Shown: positions 25,666 to 35,244, counted from the first letter of the stretch. The stretch is 64,000 bases of DNA from Thalassospira xianhensis MCCC 1A02616 (GCF_003326475.1 NZ_JPWA01000015.1:53256-117255), one strand, 5' to 3'. The notes: generated by a model not told the origin, from the sequence alone. Numbers and translations are program-made.

Positions 25666-25810
25666 ATTCTAGGCACATTTTGGCGTTTGATGAAAGCGTT
25701 GCGTGAAAAATTGGGGCGAAGTTCGAGCACACCTTTCACGCGCTTGGCGCTAGCATTTCCCCTTCATGAGGTTCGTTTCCCATGTCGTTCTGCAAATCAG
25801 GGAGTGCGCG

Positions 25811-26827
25811 ATGCGCCTGGATAAATTTGAAAAATACAAACTGACCTTTGGCCCGACCCCGATCGAGGCCCTGCCGCGTCTTTCCGCCCATCTTGGCGGC
25901 GATGTCGAACTTTATGCCAAGCGCGAGGATTGCAATTCCGGGCTGGCCTTCGGCGGCAACAAGGTCCGCAAGATGGAATATATCATCCCCGATGCGATCA
26001 AATCCGGGGCCGATACCCTTGTCACCATCGGTGGTGTGCAATCCAACCACACAAGGCAGGTCGCGGCCATCGCGGCCAAGATCGGCATGAAATGCCGTCT
26101 GGTGCAGGAAAGCTGGGTGCCGTTTAACGATGCGGTTTACGACCGGGTCGGCAACATCCTGATGAGCCGCGTCATGGGGGCCGAGATCGAGCTGGTCGAC
26201 GAGGGCTTTGATATCGGCATCCGCGAAAGCTGGGAAGCCGCCCTTGAGGATGTGAAGGCCAAGGGCGGGGTGCCTTACCCGATCCCGGCCGGGGCATCGG
26301 TGCACAAATATGGCGGGCTTGGCTTTGTCGGTTTTGCCGAGGAAGTGCGCGCCCAGGAAGCCGAGCTTGGCTTTAAATTCGATTATGTCGTGGTCTGCAC
26401 CGTCACCGGTTCAACCCATGCCGGGATGGCGGTTGGTTTTGCTGCCGATGGCAGGGCCGACAAGGTTGTCGGTATTGATGCGTCTGGCACGCCCGAACAG
26501 ACCCGCGCACAGGTTCTGGCGATTGCCCAGAAAACTGCCGATCTGGTCGAACTTGAAGGCGGCATTTCTGATCGTGACCTTACCCTGATCGAAGATTACG
26601 CCTATCCGGCTTATGGCGTGCCGTCCGATGAAACCAACGAGGCGATCCGCCTGTGTGGTCGTCTCGAAGGCATGATGACCGACCCGGTTTACGAAGGCAA
26701 ATCGATGCAGGGCATGATCGATCTGGTCAAAAAGGGCTATTTCCCCAAGGGGTCCAAGGTCCTTTACGCCCATCTTGGCGGCGTGCCTGCGATCAATGCC
26801 TATAGCTATCTGTATCGCAACGGCTGA
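25811..26827 (+). CDS. acdS: 1-aminocyclopropane-1-carboxylate (ACC) deaminase
   Basis: PLP enzyme converting ACC, the ethylene precursor of plants and algae, to 2-oxobutyrate and ammonia. From the start at 25811 (GGGAG upstream) the 338-residue protein has the same numbering as the Pseudomonas enzyme: PLP Lys51 in GGNKVRK, Tyr294-Glu295-Gly296 in VYEGKSM and Leu322 in AHLGG. Glu295 and Leu322 separate true ACC deaminases from D-cysteine desulfhydrases. A marine bacterium with this gene may use ACC or modulate ethylene in an algal or plant host, or use it only for nitrogen; the host link is inference. Confidence 0.95.
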   Translation: MRLDKFEKYKLTFGPTPIEALPRLSAHLGGDVELYAKREDCNSGLAFGGNKVRKMEYIIPDAIKSGADTLVTIGGVQSNHTRQVAAIAAKIGMKCRLVQESWVPFNDAVYDRVGNILMSRVMGAEIELVDEGFDIGIRESWEAALEDVKAKGGVPYPIPAGASVHKYGGLGFVGFAEEVRAQEAELGFKFDYVVVCTVTGSTHAGMAVGFAADGRADKVVGIDASGTPEQTRAQVLAIAQKTADLVELEGGISDRDLTLIEDYAYPAYGVPSDETNEAIRLCGRLEGMMTDPVYEGKSMQGMIDLVKKGYFPKGSKVLYAHLGGVPAINAYSYLYRNG

Positions 26828-26860
26828 TTGCCCCTGCGCAAGGCCTGCACCCGCACCACG

Positions 26861-26887
26861 CCGTCATTCCCGTTCTGGCGGGAATTT
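26861..26887. repeat. REP-like palindromic repeat, copy 2 (diverged)
   Basis: CCGTCATTCCCGTTCTGGCGGGAATTTGG shares the GTCATTCCCG arm and GGCGGGAAT arm with the copy at 25032 and differs in the loop and flank. It sits downstream of acdS. Confidence 0.6.
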
Positions 26888-26930
26888 GGTCTCCCACTGC
26901 TCTCCCTAGAGGACGGGGTGGTGCAAACGC

Positions 26931-26959
26931 AAAGGGGAAGCCGTTATGGCTTCCCCTTT
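26931..26959. terminator. Bidirectional hairpin between acdS and dctM
   Basis: A perfect 12-bp stem (AAAGGGGAAGCC / GGCTTCCCCTTT) with a 5-base loop lies between two convergent genes. T-runs are short on both sides. Confidence 0.7.
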
Positions 26960-26985
26960 GTCGTTTTCTGTCAGCTTTGGCGAAC

Positions 26986-28293
26986 TTACCGTCCGGTAAT
27001 TCCCGGGAAGATGATCAGAAGGGCCACGGCCAGCACCTGCAGGCAGATGAAGGGCACCAGCGCCTTGAAGATCGTGCCAAGCGTTATATCCGGTGGCGCC
27101 ACCGATTTCAGGTAGAACGCGGCGGGGCCGAAAGGCGGTGACAGGAAGCTGACCTGCATGTTCATCGCAAACAGCACCCCGAACCACACCGGGTCATAGC
27201 CAAGCTGTTTGATGATCGGCACAAAGATCGGCATGGTCAAAAGGGCGATCCCGACCCAGTCCAGGAACATGCCCAGAATGAACAGGATCAGCATCATGAA
27301 CAGGATGATGATCGTCGGATCGTCGGAAATGCCGGTGATCAGGGCCGATACAAACTTGATACCACCCATCAGGTTGAACACCCCGACAAGGGCCGATGCG
27401 CCAATCCCGATCCAGACGATCATGCCGCAGGTCGACAGCGTCTGAAGCGATGCAGCCTTGAGCATCGATAGCGAAAACTCGCGCCGCACGATGGTTGATG
27501 CGACCACACCGGCAACGCCGACGGCGGAGGCTTCGGTCACCGATGCAATCCCGCCATAGATCGAGCCCAGAACGCAGATCACGACAAGGATCGGCAGGAA
27601 CAGGCCTTTAAGCAGCCGGATTTTTTCCTCGGTCGGGATTTTTTCGGTGCGCGGTGGCGGGGCGATATTATCGCCCGTATAGCTTCGGAACAGCACATAG
27701 GCGACATAGAAACCCGCCAGCATGAAGCCTGGAATGAAGGATGCGGTAAACAGATCGCCAATCGAGACGTTTGCCGTCAGGCCATAGATGATCAGAACGA
27801 TCGAGGGGGGGACCATCGTACCCAGCGACCCGCCGGCACAGACAACACCGATGGCAAGGTTTTTGTCATATCCCTGACGGAGCATTTGCGGCAGGGCCAG
27901 CAGGCCCAGCAACACGATTTCGCCCCCGATGATGCCACTCATGGCGGCCAGAATGACGGCGACAAAAATCGTCTGGACCGCGACCCCGCCTTTGAGCCGC
28001 CCGCCAAACAGGCGCATGGCTTCGAACAGGTCCTTGGCGATGCCCGATCGATCAAGGATCGCGGCCATCATCACGAACATCGGGACCGAGACAAAGACAA
28101 AGGACGACACAAACGAATAGACCCGGCTGGTGATCAGCGGCACCGCCATCGGCCCGAACCAGCCAAGAGTGAATATCAGGGCAATCAGCAGGGTCACAAA
28201 TGCCAGCGGCATGCCGGTTATCAAAAAACCAAGCAGCAGCACGAACATCGCAAGCGTGCCATATTCAATGCCAAGGGACTGCAAATCAAACAT
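26986..28293 (-). CDS. dctM: TRAP transporter large permease, DctM type
   Basis: The 435-residue large membrane subunit of a tripartite ATP-independent periplasmic transporter, with about 12 predicted helices. Conserved stretches include GGEIVLLGLLALPQML near residue 125, GGSLGTMVPPSIVLIIYG near 155 and DWVGIALLTMPIFVPI near 365. It is the last gene of gntK-dctP-dctQ-dctM. The operon context points to gluconate or a related sugar acid as the substrate; this is inference. A gap of about 150 bases separates it from dctQ. Confidence 0.93.
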   Translation of the reverse strand: MFDLQSLGIEYGTLAMFVLLLGFLITGMPLAFVTLLIALIFTLGWFGPMAVPLITSRVYSFVSSFVFVSVPMFVMMAAILDRSGIAKDLFEAMRLFGGRLKGGVAVQTIFVAVILAAMSGIIGGEIVLLGLLALPQMLRQGYDKNLAIGVVCAGGSLGTMVPPSIVLIIYGLTANVSIGDLFTASFIPGFMLAGFYVAYVLFRSYTGDNIAPPPRTEKIPTEEKIRLLKGLFLPILVVICVLGSIYGGIASVTEASAVGVAGVVASTIVRREFSLSMLKAASLQTLSTCGMIVWIGIGASALVGVFNLMGGIKFVSALITGISDDPTIIILFMMLILFILGMFLDWVGIALLTMPIFVPIIKQLGYDPVWFGVLFAMNMQVSFLSPPFGPAAFYLKSVAPPDITLGTIFKALVPFICLQVLAVALLIIFPGITGR

Positions 28294-28442
28294 CGGGATT
28301 TATCCTGTTGCGCCGGATATAATGGTTTCCATGCCGTGCATGAGCGGACCCGTTCATCGGTGATGCACTCGGGCAGAACGACGGGGCCAAATTCACAACT
28401 AGTATGATGTGATTTATAGCGTATTCCGGGATGTTTCGCGGG

Positions 28443-29078
28443 TCAGTCATGGCCTGTTCCCGTACCGGAATTTGCACCTGCATAATCAGGTTTTGCGCGC
28501 ACATAGTTGATCGTCAGAATGACAAACTGGATCGTTAAGGCGATCAGAACGAACAGCATGAAAATCTTCAGCAACCCCGGATAGGGCGCATTGAACGCGC
28601 TGCCGGTGGTTTCCAGATGGATATCCCCGCCCGGTTTGAATGCCGCCCGTTTGACCATCAGCCACGCTGCCCAGGCAAAAAAGCCCGACGAGATCGCGCA
28701 AACGATTGAAATGCCGATATCAAGTGCGCGCCGGAACCGTGGTCCGGCGATATCATAGATGATGACCACCCGGATATGCTTGTTGCGCGATGCGCAGTAA
28801 AGCCCGCCAAACACAAAGCCGATGGCCGATAAAAACGTCGTGGTTTCATGGGCCCAAAGGGTCGGGCTGTTGAAGACATGGCGCATGAAAATTTCGAAAA
28901 TCAGGATGCCCATCGCCAACAGGAAACCGAGCGCGAAGATCGAGCTGATCTTGTCGACAGCCCGGCCAAACAGGCCCGAAACAGTCGGGACCGGCTCGGG
29001 GGTGCCATCGGGCTCTATCGCCAGATCCGGGGTGGGCGGGATGTCGCTATGTGCCGGTTTTTCCGGTGTCGGGGCCAT
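28443..29078 (-). CDS. dctQ: TRAP transporter small permease, DctQ type
   Basis: Four-helix small subunit of the TRAP carrier, 211 residues from 29078. A proline-rich hydrophilic N-terminus of about 50 residues precedes the first helix. FEIFMRHVFNSPTLWAHE is the conserved DctQ motif, and a second helix carries GLYCASRNKHIRVVII. It works with DctM in the membrane and DctP in the periplasm. The longer open frame upstream is ignored because it lacks a start site. Confidence 0.88.
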   Translation of the reverse strand: MAPTPEKPAHSDIPPTPDLAIEPDGTPEPVPTVSGLFGRAVDKISSIFALGFLLAMGILIFEIFMRHVFNSPTLWAHETTTFLSAIGFVFGGLYCASRNKHIRVVIIYDIAGPRFRRALDIGISIVCAISSGFFAWAAWLMVKRAAFKPGGDIHLETTGSAFNAPYPGLLKIFMLFVLIALTIQFVILTINYVRAKPDYAGANSGTGTGHD

Positions 29079-29182
29079 TTTCGCAATCCTTGCAGGGACA
29101 GGGAATACAATCCGGCAACGGGGAGGACCGCATCGCCCCATATCGTCTCTTATATTGGGCTTGGCCGGATTGTATCAGCTTG

Positions 29183-29217
29183 TCACCGGCGGGCCCGAAA
29201 GGCCGGGCACCGCCGGT
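29183..29217 (-). terminator. Hairpin between dctP and dctQ
   Basis: Outer arms CACCGGCGG / CCGCCGGTG enclose a second GC-rich pairing (GCCC / GGGC). There is no T-run. In this position, after a binding-protein gene, it probably protects the dctP message or causes partial termination. Confidence 0.55.
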
Positions 29218-29261
29218 GACAGGGTTTATTTTGCCGTGATCCTATGACCGTGTGGTCACAA

Positions 29262-30290
29262 TCAGATCATGCCTTGCGCAGTCAGATATTTGACCAGTGT
29301 ATCATAAACCTTCTGGGCATTTTCCGAACGACCGGCGACTTTTTCCCACTGGCTGGTGGCGATTTTACGAAATTTATTGCGTTCCTCGGCCGACCAGTTG
29401 TGGATGGTTACACCGCCTTCGGCACGTGCCTTGGCAACGGCTTCCATATCTTTCATCGCAAGCTGCGCGTCCATGTCACGTGCCAGATCGCGGACCGAAA
29501 CCTCAAGGATGGTCTGGAGGTCTTCGGGCATGGAATCCCATTTTTCCTTGTTCACCGAAACTTCAAGCATCGGCATGGAATGGAAGCCCGGATAGACCGG
29601 ATGTTTGGCAACATCATGCAGGCCCATTGCTTGGTTGGTCGAGAACACGGTCGCATCCGCGGCATCAATCACCTTTTTATCAAGGGATGTGAAAACTTCG
29701 GACTGCGGAATGTTCACAGGCGACGCCCCGGCCGCGGCAAAGACTTCCTGCACCATGCCTTCGGGGGCCCGCATTTTAAGGCCTTTAAGGTCGGCAACAC
29801 CGTCAAGCGGCTTGGACGAAACGAATGCTTCAAGGCCCGGGGTTACCGCGCCGATGAAATGCAGGCCATAGGGTTCAAGCATTTCGTTCATCAGTTCCTT
29901 GCCGCCGCCATATTCGACGAAACGCAGCATTTCGGACGGTGCCGACCATGCGCCAACCGGGTTGGCGATCAGGCCGAATGCCGGATCCTTGCCGGTGAAA
30001 TAGCTGGTGTCGGTGATGTGACCATCGATGATGCCTGCGGCAATCGCGTCCTGCGTTTCGGCATGTTCGACGACCGAGTTAACGGGAAGCATTTCAACAG
30101 CAATGCGTCCGCCCGACATTTTGCCAACGCGTGCGGCCCATTCCTGTTCGATCACGAAGTTCGGCACACCTGCCGCATCGCTTGACTGGACTTTAAGGGT
30201 AAATTCCTGTGCATTTGCGATCAGCGGTGATGTCATCATCAGGCTGGCTGCAAGTGCAGTTCCGGCGAGTGTCTTGAACGATAGGGTCAT
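29262..30290 (-). CDS. dctP: TRAP transporter substrate-binding protein, DctP type
   Basis: Periplasmic receptor of the TRAP carrier, 342 residues, with a signal peptide (MTLSFKTLAGTALAASLMM, cleavage after ANA). The DLKGLKMRAPEGMVQEVFAAAGASPV region near residue 165 holds the conserved arginine that binds the carboxylate of the ligand, so a sugar acid or other organic acid is expected. Its ATG overlaps the gntK stop (ATGA), which couples it to gluconate kinase and suggests gluconate as ligand. Confidence 0.92.
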   Translation of the reverse strand: MTLSFKTLAGTALAASLMMTSPLIANAQEFTLKVQSSDAAGVPNFVIEQEWAARVGKMSGGRIAVEMLPVNSVVEHAETQDAIAAGIIDGHITDTSYFTGKDPAFGLIANPVGAWSAPSEMLRFVEYGGGKELMNEMLEPYGLHFIGAVTPGLEAFVSSKPLDGVADLKGLKMRAPEGMVQEVFAAAGASPVNIPQSEVFTSLDKKVIDAADATVFSTNQAMGLHDVAKHPVYPGFHSMPMLEVSVNKEKWDSMPEDLQTILEVSVRDLARDMDAQLAMKDMEAVAKARAEGGVTIHNWSAEERNKFRKIATSQWEKVAGRSENAQKVYDTLVKYLTAQGMI

Positions 30291-30898
30291 TTGTCTTCTC
30301 CCTGGGTTACCGGTTTTCCGGCGGTCTTATGCGTTTTGGTGGATGGACTGTCGATTTCGCCTGCTGCAAGGCGGGCAGCAGCGGTCGAAACCACGGCTTC
30401 AATCGGGGCATCGATGGAGACAGTCACGCTTGTCTCGTCCGGCCCCAGCGGTTCGAGATCAGCCAACTGACTGTCAAGCAATCCGGGCGGCATGAAATGG
30501 CCGATCCGGCGATCCAGCCGGGACCGGATCACTTCGCGCGAACCGTCCAGAAAAACGAATGTTGCAGGTTCCATATGGTCCCGCAGAAAATCACGATAAC
30601 GCCGTTTCAGCGCCGAACAGGCGATAAAGACTTTCGGCGATACATGGTTTGACTCAATTCCGTGCGCGACTTCTTTGGCGGCCATCCCAAGTGATGCCAG
30701 CCACGGCCAGCGCATCTCGTCATTAAGCGGGATGCCATTGCGCATGTTTTCAACATTCTGTGGGGGATGATAATCGTCCGCGTCAAGCCACACACCATTC
30801 ATGATGCTGGCAAGGCCCTTTGCGACCGCGGTCTTGCCTGATCCGCTGACACCCATCACGATGACATATTCGGCTTTGATGGCTGATCCTCCCGCCAC
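30287..30898 (-). CDS. gntK: Gluconokinase
   Basis: Phosphorylates gluconate to 6-phosphogluconate for the Entner-Doudoroff or pentose phosphate pathway. The P-loop MGVSGSGKTAV, the DADDYHP segment, LNDEMRWPWL and CSALKRRYRDFLR are family-typical. A tail of about 25 residues extends past the E. coli protein. The start is uncertain: GTG at 30898 gives 203 residues but has a poor ribosome-binding site, while a strong GGGAGG sits at the right distance from an ATC codon a few codons later. It is the first gene of the operon and is downstream of two LacI-type operators. Confidence 0.92.
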   Translation of the reverse strand: MAGGSAIKAEYVIVMGVSGSGKTAVAKGLASIMNGVWLDADDYHPPQNVENMRNGIPLNDEMRWPWLASLGMAAKEVAHGIESNHVSPKVFIACSALKRRYRDFLRDHMEPATFVFLDGSREVIRSRLDRRIGHFMPPGLLDSQLADLEPLGPDETSVTVSIDAPIEAVVSTAAARLAAGEIDSPSTKTHKTAGKPVTQGEDK

Positions 30899-30941
30899 TT
30901 TTATTTCGTCTTTTCTTGAGCGGGTCTTGCCCGCCTTGCTT

Positions 30942-30981
30942 TGTTAGCGCTAACATAATGATAGCGCTAACATCGAGTCAA
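30942..30981 (-). promoter_or_regulatory. gntK-dctPQM promoter with two GntR-type operators
   Basis: Two nearly identical palindromes, TGTTAGCGCTAACA (30942-30955) and TGATAGCGCTAACA (30959-30972), lie 17 bases apart between gntK and the divergent LacI-family gene. On the minus strand a promoter TTGACT (30981-30976) with an 18-base spacer and TATGTT (30957-30952) is covered by both operators, which fits repression by blocking RNA polymerase. The TTAGCGCTAA core is typical of LacI-family sites. Confidence 0.85.
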
Positions 30982-31039
30982 CAGATATTGTGCAACCCCG
31001 GGATCGCGGATATGAGGAATAGGGCATGAGAAGGAAGAC

Positions 31040-32065
31040 ATGAGAAAACGCAGAGGGGCCGGACGGCCGACCATCGCTGATGTGGCCGACAAGGCCGGGG
31101 TCAGCACGATCACCGTTTCACGGGCCTTGCGTGATCCAGCCAAGGTATCCGCCCCGTTACGCGAACGCATTGATGCCGCGGTTCGCAAGCTTGATTACGT
31201 TCCCCATTCTCATGCCAGTGCCCTTGCATCATCGCGTTCCAATATTGTTGGCGTGATTGTGCCGTCGCTGACCAACAACGTGTTTGCCGATACGCTGCGC
31301 GCGATTTATGACGAGCTGGAACAGGGACCGCTTCAGGTGCAGCTTGGCAATTCGCGCTATGTCGCGGCAGAAGAAGAACGCCTGATCCGCATTTTCCTTG
31401 GGCAGCGCCCGGCGGCCCTGATTGTTGCGGGCGGCGATCAAACACCTGCCGCAAGGGCCCTGCTTGAAAGTGCCGATTGTCCGGTGGTGCAGGTCATGGA
31501 GGTTGATCCGGACCCGATTGACATGATGGTCGGATTTTCGCATTTCGAAGGCGGCCGGGCGGCTGGCCATCATCTTTTGCAGCGGGGATATCGCAGGATC
31601 GGGTTCATTGGCGCGCGCATGGACCCACGATCACGCCGCCGTATGGAAGGTTTTGCCGAAGCACTGCGATCAGCGGGTCGGTATGACTCGGAACTGTTCA
31701 TGACAACCACCCGGTCATCAAGCACGTCGCTGGGCGCGGAACTGATCGGGGCGTTACGCGCAAAAAGGCCCGATATCGAAGCGGTTTTCTGCAACAACGA
31801 TGACATGGCGCTGGGGGTTCTGTTCGGTTGCCAGCATGCCGGTCTGCGTGTGCCAGAAGACCTTGGCATCATCGGTTTCAACGATCTTGAAATGATGGCG
31901 GCGGCCTGTCCGTCATTAACCAGCATCCGGACAAACCGTTACGGGATCGGAAAAACGGCGGTTGATATGATCCGGGCACGGCTGGATGGTGATGAACCGG
32001 AAAACCGCGTTGTCGATCTTGGTTTCCAATTGCAGGAACGTCAAAGTACCGTGCGGCGGGTTTGA
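31040..32065 (+). CDS. gntR: LacI-family regulator, probable gluconate repressor GntR
   Basis: A 341-residue LacI-family protein. The helix-turn-helix is at about residues 10-30 (TIADVADKAGVSTITVSRAL), the hinge helix follows (SHASALASSRSNIVG), and a periplasmic-binding-like effector domain extends to about residue 335. It is divergent from the gluconokinase-TRAP operon, with two operators between. By analogy with E. coli GntR it would repress until gluconate is present. Ligand identity is inferred from the neighbours. Confidence 0.9.
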   Translation: MRKRRGAGRPTIADVADKAGVSTITVSRALRDPAKVSAPLRERIDAAVRKLDYVPHSHASALASSRSNIVGVIVPSLTNNVFADTLRAIYDELEQGPLQVQLGNSRYVAAEEERLIRIFLGQRPAALIVAGGDQTPAARALLESADCPVVQVMEVDPDPIDMMVGFSHFEGGRAAGHHLLQRGYRRIGFIGARMDPRSRRRMEGFAEALRSAGRYDSELFMTTTRSSSTSLGAELIGALRAKRPDIEAVFCNNDDMALGVLFGCQHAGLRVPEDLGIIGFNDLEMMAAACPSLTSIRTNRYGIGKTAVDMIRARLDGDEPENRVVDLGFQLQERQSTVRRV

Positions 32066-32090
32066 TATCCTGTCCTGATCGCGCCAGTTG

Positions 32091-32660
32091 CTAATCTCGA
32101 TGGATCGGGAAACGCCCGGCAAGCTCGGCCACGAGTTCCTTTGGTCCCGAAATCCGCATGCGTGTGCCATCGGCATCAAACTGCCGGTCCATAACCGTGA
32201 TGCCATCCTGTGCGCAGGCCTGTTCCAGCGTTCCCGCATCAGAAAAACCGGCAAACAGGTCTGCTTCACCCTGCGGGACATAATCGACGACGTCGGCAAC
32301 GCTGCAAACCGCATTGGCAGCACCGCTATAAGCCCGCACCAACCCGCCGGTGCCAAGTTTTACCCCGCCGAAATAACGCGTGACGATCACTGCGACATTA
32401 ATCAGATCGCGTCCCTGAAGAACCTTGAGGCAGGGAACGCCAGACGTGCCTGATGGCTCGCCGTCATCCTTGCCATGTTCAATCAGCTGGTTTTCGTCAT
32501 TGAGATAACGATAGGCCGTGACATGATGATTGGCCTTGGGGTGGGCCACGCGCAATTCCGCAAGCCTTGTCGCGAGATGGTCATAAGGGACCAGCTCGGC
32601 CAGAAAGCGCGATTTCTTTTCTTCGGTTTCGGCAAATGCGGGGCGGGTGACAGTTTTCAT
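32091..32660 (-). CDS. IMPACT/YigZ family protein
   Basis: A 189-residue protein of the YigZ/IMPACT family (UPF0029), start at 32660. The conserved core is KSRFLAELVP near the N-terminus, then ANHHVTAYRY, DDGEPSGTSGVPCLKVL and VAVIVTRYFGGVKLGTGGLVRAY. A C-terminal ferredoxin-like domain of about 70 residues follows. The biochemical role in bacteria is unsettled; eukaryotic IMPACT regulates translation through GCN2. It is convergent with gntR. Confidence 0.88.
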   Translation of the reverse strand: MKTVTRPAFAETEEKKSRFLAELVPYDHLATRLAELRVAHPKANHHVTAYRYLNDENQLIEHGKDDGEPSGTSGVPCLKVLQGRDLINVAVIVTRYFGGVKLGTGGLVRAYSGAANAVCSVADVVDYVPQGEADLFAGFSDAGTLEQACAQDGITVMDRQFDADGTRMRISGPKELVAELAGRFPIHRD

Positions 32661-32708
32661 CAGGACTGGATAGCAAAGGCAGGCGCTTTGCACCAGCGCG
32701 CTAAAGTT

Positions 32709-33458
32709 TTACGGGTGAGACAGCGCAAATTTGCTGATCAATATGACCCCGAAAATAATCAGCATGACGAGAACCACCTTGCGGAAGGTTTCGGCATCCA
32801 TGCGGTTGCGTACCGCACTGCCAAGTTTGGTGCCGACATAAACCGGAACCAGCCCGGCCAAGGATATCCAGACGGTTTCAAGCGTCATAAGCCCCATCCG
32901 TGTCAGGCCAAATGCCATCACGATGCTTGAAAGGCTAAACGAGATATTGATGGCTTGAATGAAGCGTTTGGGATCAAGCCGCAATGACAACAAAAAGGGT
33001 AGGACGGGCATCACCTGCGAGCCAGTAATGCCATTCACGAGCCCCGTGGCAAAACCGGAAACCGGTGCCAGATAGCGGGCGACCTTATCTGATAAAGGTT
33101 TGCCGTGACGAAACAGCGTGATGGCGCCGTAATTCATTAAAACCAGCCCAAGCACCGCACCGGCCAGAATGCTGTCGACCATGCCAAGCACGGCAAGACC
33201 AATCAAAAGCCCCGGAATGGTCGCCACAAACATCGGCCAGAACCGGTTGACGGTTTCGCGGAAATGCCCGGCCTGCGCCATGATGATCGAATTGCTGACA
33301 AGGGAGGGAATGATCACAAGTGGCATCCCGGCCTTGAGCCCAAGCCCAAGGGCCAGGATCGGCAGGGCCGACGTCGAGAACCCTAGCCCGGTTGCTCCCT
33401 TTACAAAGGCGGCCACAAAATAGGCGCAGGCAATAATCGCGATTGTTTCAATGGACAT
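32709..33458 (-). CDS. TauE/SafE family sulfite/sulfoacetate exporter-like permease
   Basis: A 249-residue inner-membrane protein with about eight helices, start at 33458 (MSIETIAIIACAYFVAAFVKG). The KGATGLGFS segment and the second-half NGITGSQVMPVLPFLLSL repeat the family motif. Members export sulfite, sulfoacetate or other anions. The open frame extends over 140 codons further upstream, but that part has no family features and is ignored. The substrate is unknown. Confidence 0.85.
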   Translation of the reverse strand: MSIETIAIIACAYFVAAFVKGATGLGFSTSALPILALGLGLKAGMPLVIIPSLVSNSIIMAQAGHFRETVNRFWPMFVATIPGLLIGLAVLGMVDSILAGAVLGLVLMNYGAITLFRHGKPLSDKVARYLAPVSGFATGLVNGITGSQVMPVLPFLLSLRLDPKRFIQAINISFSLSSIVMAFGLTRMGLMTLETVWISLAGLVPVYVGTKLGSAVRNRMDAETFRKVVLVMLIIFGVILISKFALSHP

Positions 33459-33858
33459 GGGGCTTCCGTAATGAGGTGTGGCGCGCGCAGTGTGCCGCGA
33501 TATGGGGGATCGCGCAATTGAATGCTGATGACTATTTGTCCTGATAGTCTTTGTGGTGCCGGTTGACGGCACGTCCGGATTCGAAGGATTTCCATCGTCC
33601 TTGCGGGAACGGGAAACTCCCCAAATCCATCTGTAATTGGTGATTTGGGGTGGAACTTTGCGTGTTATTTGCGGGGATTGGCAAAAATTTGCGGGTTTTT
33701 CTTTGCGAATTGCACGGAAGGGGTGGAAATGCGGTCGCAAAACCCGTATCAAGTTTGGCCCGGTTGACAGCACCGGTTGAATGGGCGGAAATCCGCTGTG
33801 ACGCTGATTATATGGTATGGTAACGGCATGAGAAACATGCCGGATTGAGAGGAAGCAA
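33459..33858. other. Divergent regulatory region between the TauE/SafE gene and aroG
   Basis: About 400 bases with no gene. It contains an inverted repeat CCCCAAATC (33619-33627) / GATTTGGGG (33642-33650) and a smaller hairpin GTGCCG / CGGCAC near 33555. A TTGACA at 33764-33769 could be a -35 box for aroG, but no convincing -10 follows at normal spacing. No leader peptide rich in aromatic residues was recognised. Confidence 0.4.
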
Positions 33859-35244
33859 ATGAGCAAGAGCTGGAGCATTGATAGCTGGCGCAACCTGCCT
33901 GTGAAGCAGATGCCGACTTATCCGGATGCACAGGCCCTCAAGGCCGTAGAGCAAGAGCTCGGCAGCTATCCTCCTTTGGTATTTGCTGGCGAAGCGCGCG
34001 CGTTGAAAGAAAAGCTTGGCGAAGTTGCCGAAGGCAACGCATTCCTGCTGCAGGGCGGGGACTGTGCCGAAAGCTTCAAGGAATTTCACCCGAACAATAT
34101 CCGCGACACCTTCAAGGTCATGTTGCAGATGGCGGTTGTTCTGACCTATGGCGCGGCATGCCCGGTGGTCAAGGTTGGTCGTATGGCGGGGCAGTTCGCC
34201 AAGCCGCGTTCGTCGGATACGGAAACCATCGATGGTGTCGAACTGCCGAGCTATCGCGGGGACAATATCAACGGCATCGAGTTTACGTCCGAAGCCCGTG
34301 TTCCGGACCCGCAGCGCCAGATCCGTGCCTATAACCAGTCGGCATCGACGCTGAACCTGCTGCGTGCTTTCGCGCAGGGTGGCTTTGCCGATCTGAGCAA
34401 AATCCATCGCTGGAACCTGTCATTTGTTGATAACAGCCCCGCGGGCGAACGATATCGCAAGATGACGACCCAGATTGATGAAGCCGTTGCCTTCATGCAG
34501 GCCTGCGGCATCACGGCCGAAACCGCACCGCAGATGCGCGAGACGGATTTCTATACCTCGCACGAGGCGCTTTTGCTGGGTTACGAGCAGGCTCTCACCC
34601 GTCAGGACAGCCTGACCGGCGACTGGTATGACTGCTCGGCGCATATGCTGTGGATTGGCGACCGTACCCGTCAGCTTGACGGGGCGCATGTTGAATTCAT
34701 GCGCGGTGTGAATAACCCGATCGGCATGAAATGCGGTCCGACCACCGAAGAAGATGACCTGATCCGTCTGATCGATGCCCTGAACCCGAAAAACGAAGCC
34801 GGTCGTCTGACCCTGATCGCGCGTATGGGCGCAGGCAAGGTCGAGGATCATCTGCCACGTCTTGTGAAACGGGTCAAAGCCGAAGGCCGCAAGGTTGTCT
34901 GGTCTTGCGATCCGATGCATGGCAACACGATCAAGGCGGCGAACGGGTATAAAACCCGTCCGTTCGATGCGATCCTGTCGGAAGTCAAATCGTTCTTTGA
35001 TGTGCATAAAGCCGAGGGTACGCATGCCGGGGGCGTTCATTTTGAAATGACTGGCACGGATGTGACCGAATGTATCGGTGGTGCCCGTGAAGTGACTGTC
35101 GATAGCCTTTCGGATCGGTACCACACCCATTGCGATCCGCGTTTGAACGGCGGGCAGGCGCTTGAGCTGGCCTTCCTGATGGCCGAAATGATCAAAAAAG
35201 AACGTGATAGCGTTCGTGCAGAACAGCTTGCTGCGTCGGCATAA
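33859..35244 (+). CDS. aroG: Class II 3-deoxy-7-phosphoheptulonate (DAHP) synthase
   Basis: Condenses phosphoenolpyruvate and erythrose 4-phosphate, the first step of the shikimate pathway. The 461-residue length and the plant/mycobacterial-type motifs are distinct from E. coli Aro[14 protein letters not shown] near residue 62, [14 protein letters not shown] near 105, [14 protein letters not shown] near 157, [10 protein letters not shown] near 293 and [11 protein letters not shown] near 350. A ribosome-binding AGAGGAAG precedes the ATG. It is monocistronic, ending at a terminator 25 bases on. Confidence 0.95.
   Translation: MSKSWSIDSWRNLPVKQMPTYPDAQALKAVEQELGSYPPLVFAGEARALKEKLGEVAEGNAFLLQGGDCAESFKEFHPNNIRDTFKVMLQMAVVLTYGAACPVVKVGRMAGQFAKPRSSDTETIDGVELPSYRGDNINGIEFTSEARVPDPQRQIRAYNQSASTLNLLRAFAQGGFADLSKIHRWNLSFVDNSPAGERYRKMTTQIDEAVAFMQACGITAETAPQMRETDFYTSHEALLLGYEQALTRQDSLTGDWYDCSAHMLWIGDRTRQLDGAHVEFMRGVNNPIGMKCGPTTEEDDLIRLIDALNPKNEAGRLTLIARMGAGKVEDHLPRLVKRVKAEGRKVVWSCDPMHGNTIKAANGYKTRPFDAILSEVKSFFDVHKAEGTHAGGVHFEMTGTDVTECIGGAREVTVDSLSDRYHTHCDPRLNGGQALELAFLMAEMIKKERDSVRAEQLAASA

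Noticed and set aside
33459..33893. Extension of the TauE/SafE protein by 145 residues at the N-terminus
   Set aside because: The upstream part lacks family features; the start at 33458 leads straight into the first membrane helix. It would also overlap the aroG start.
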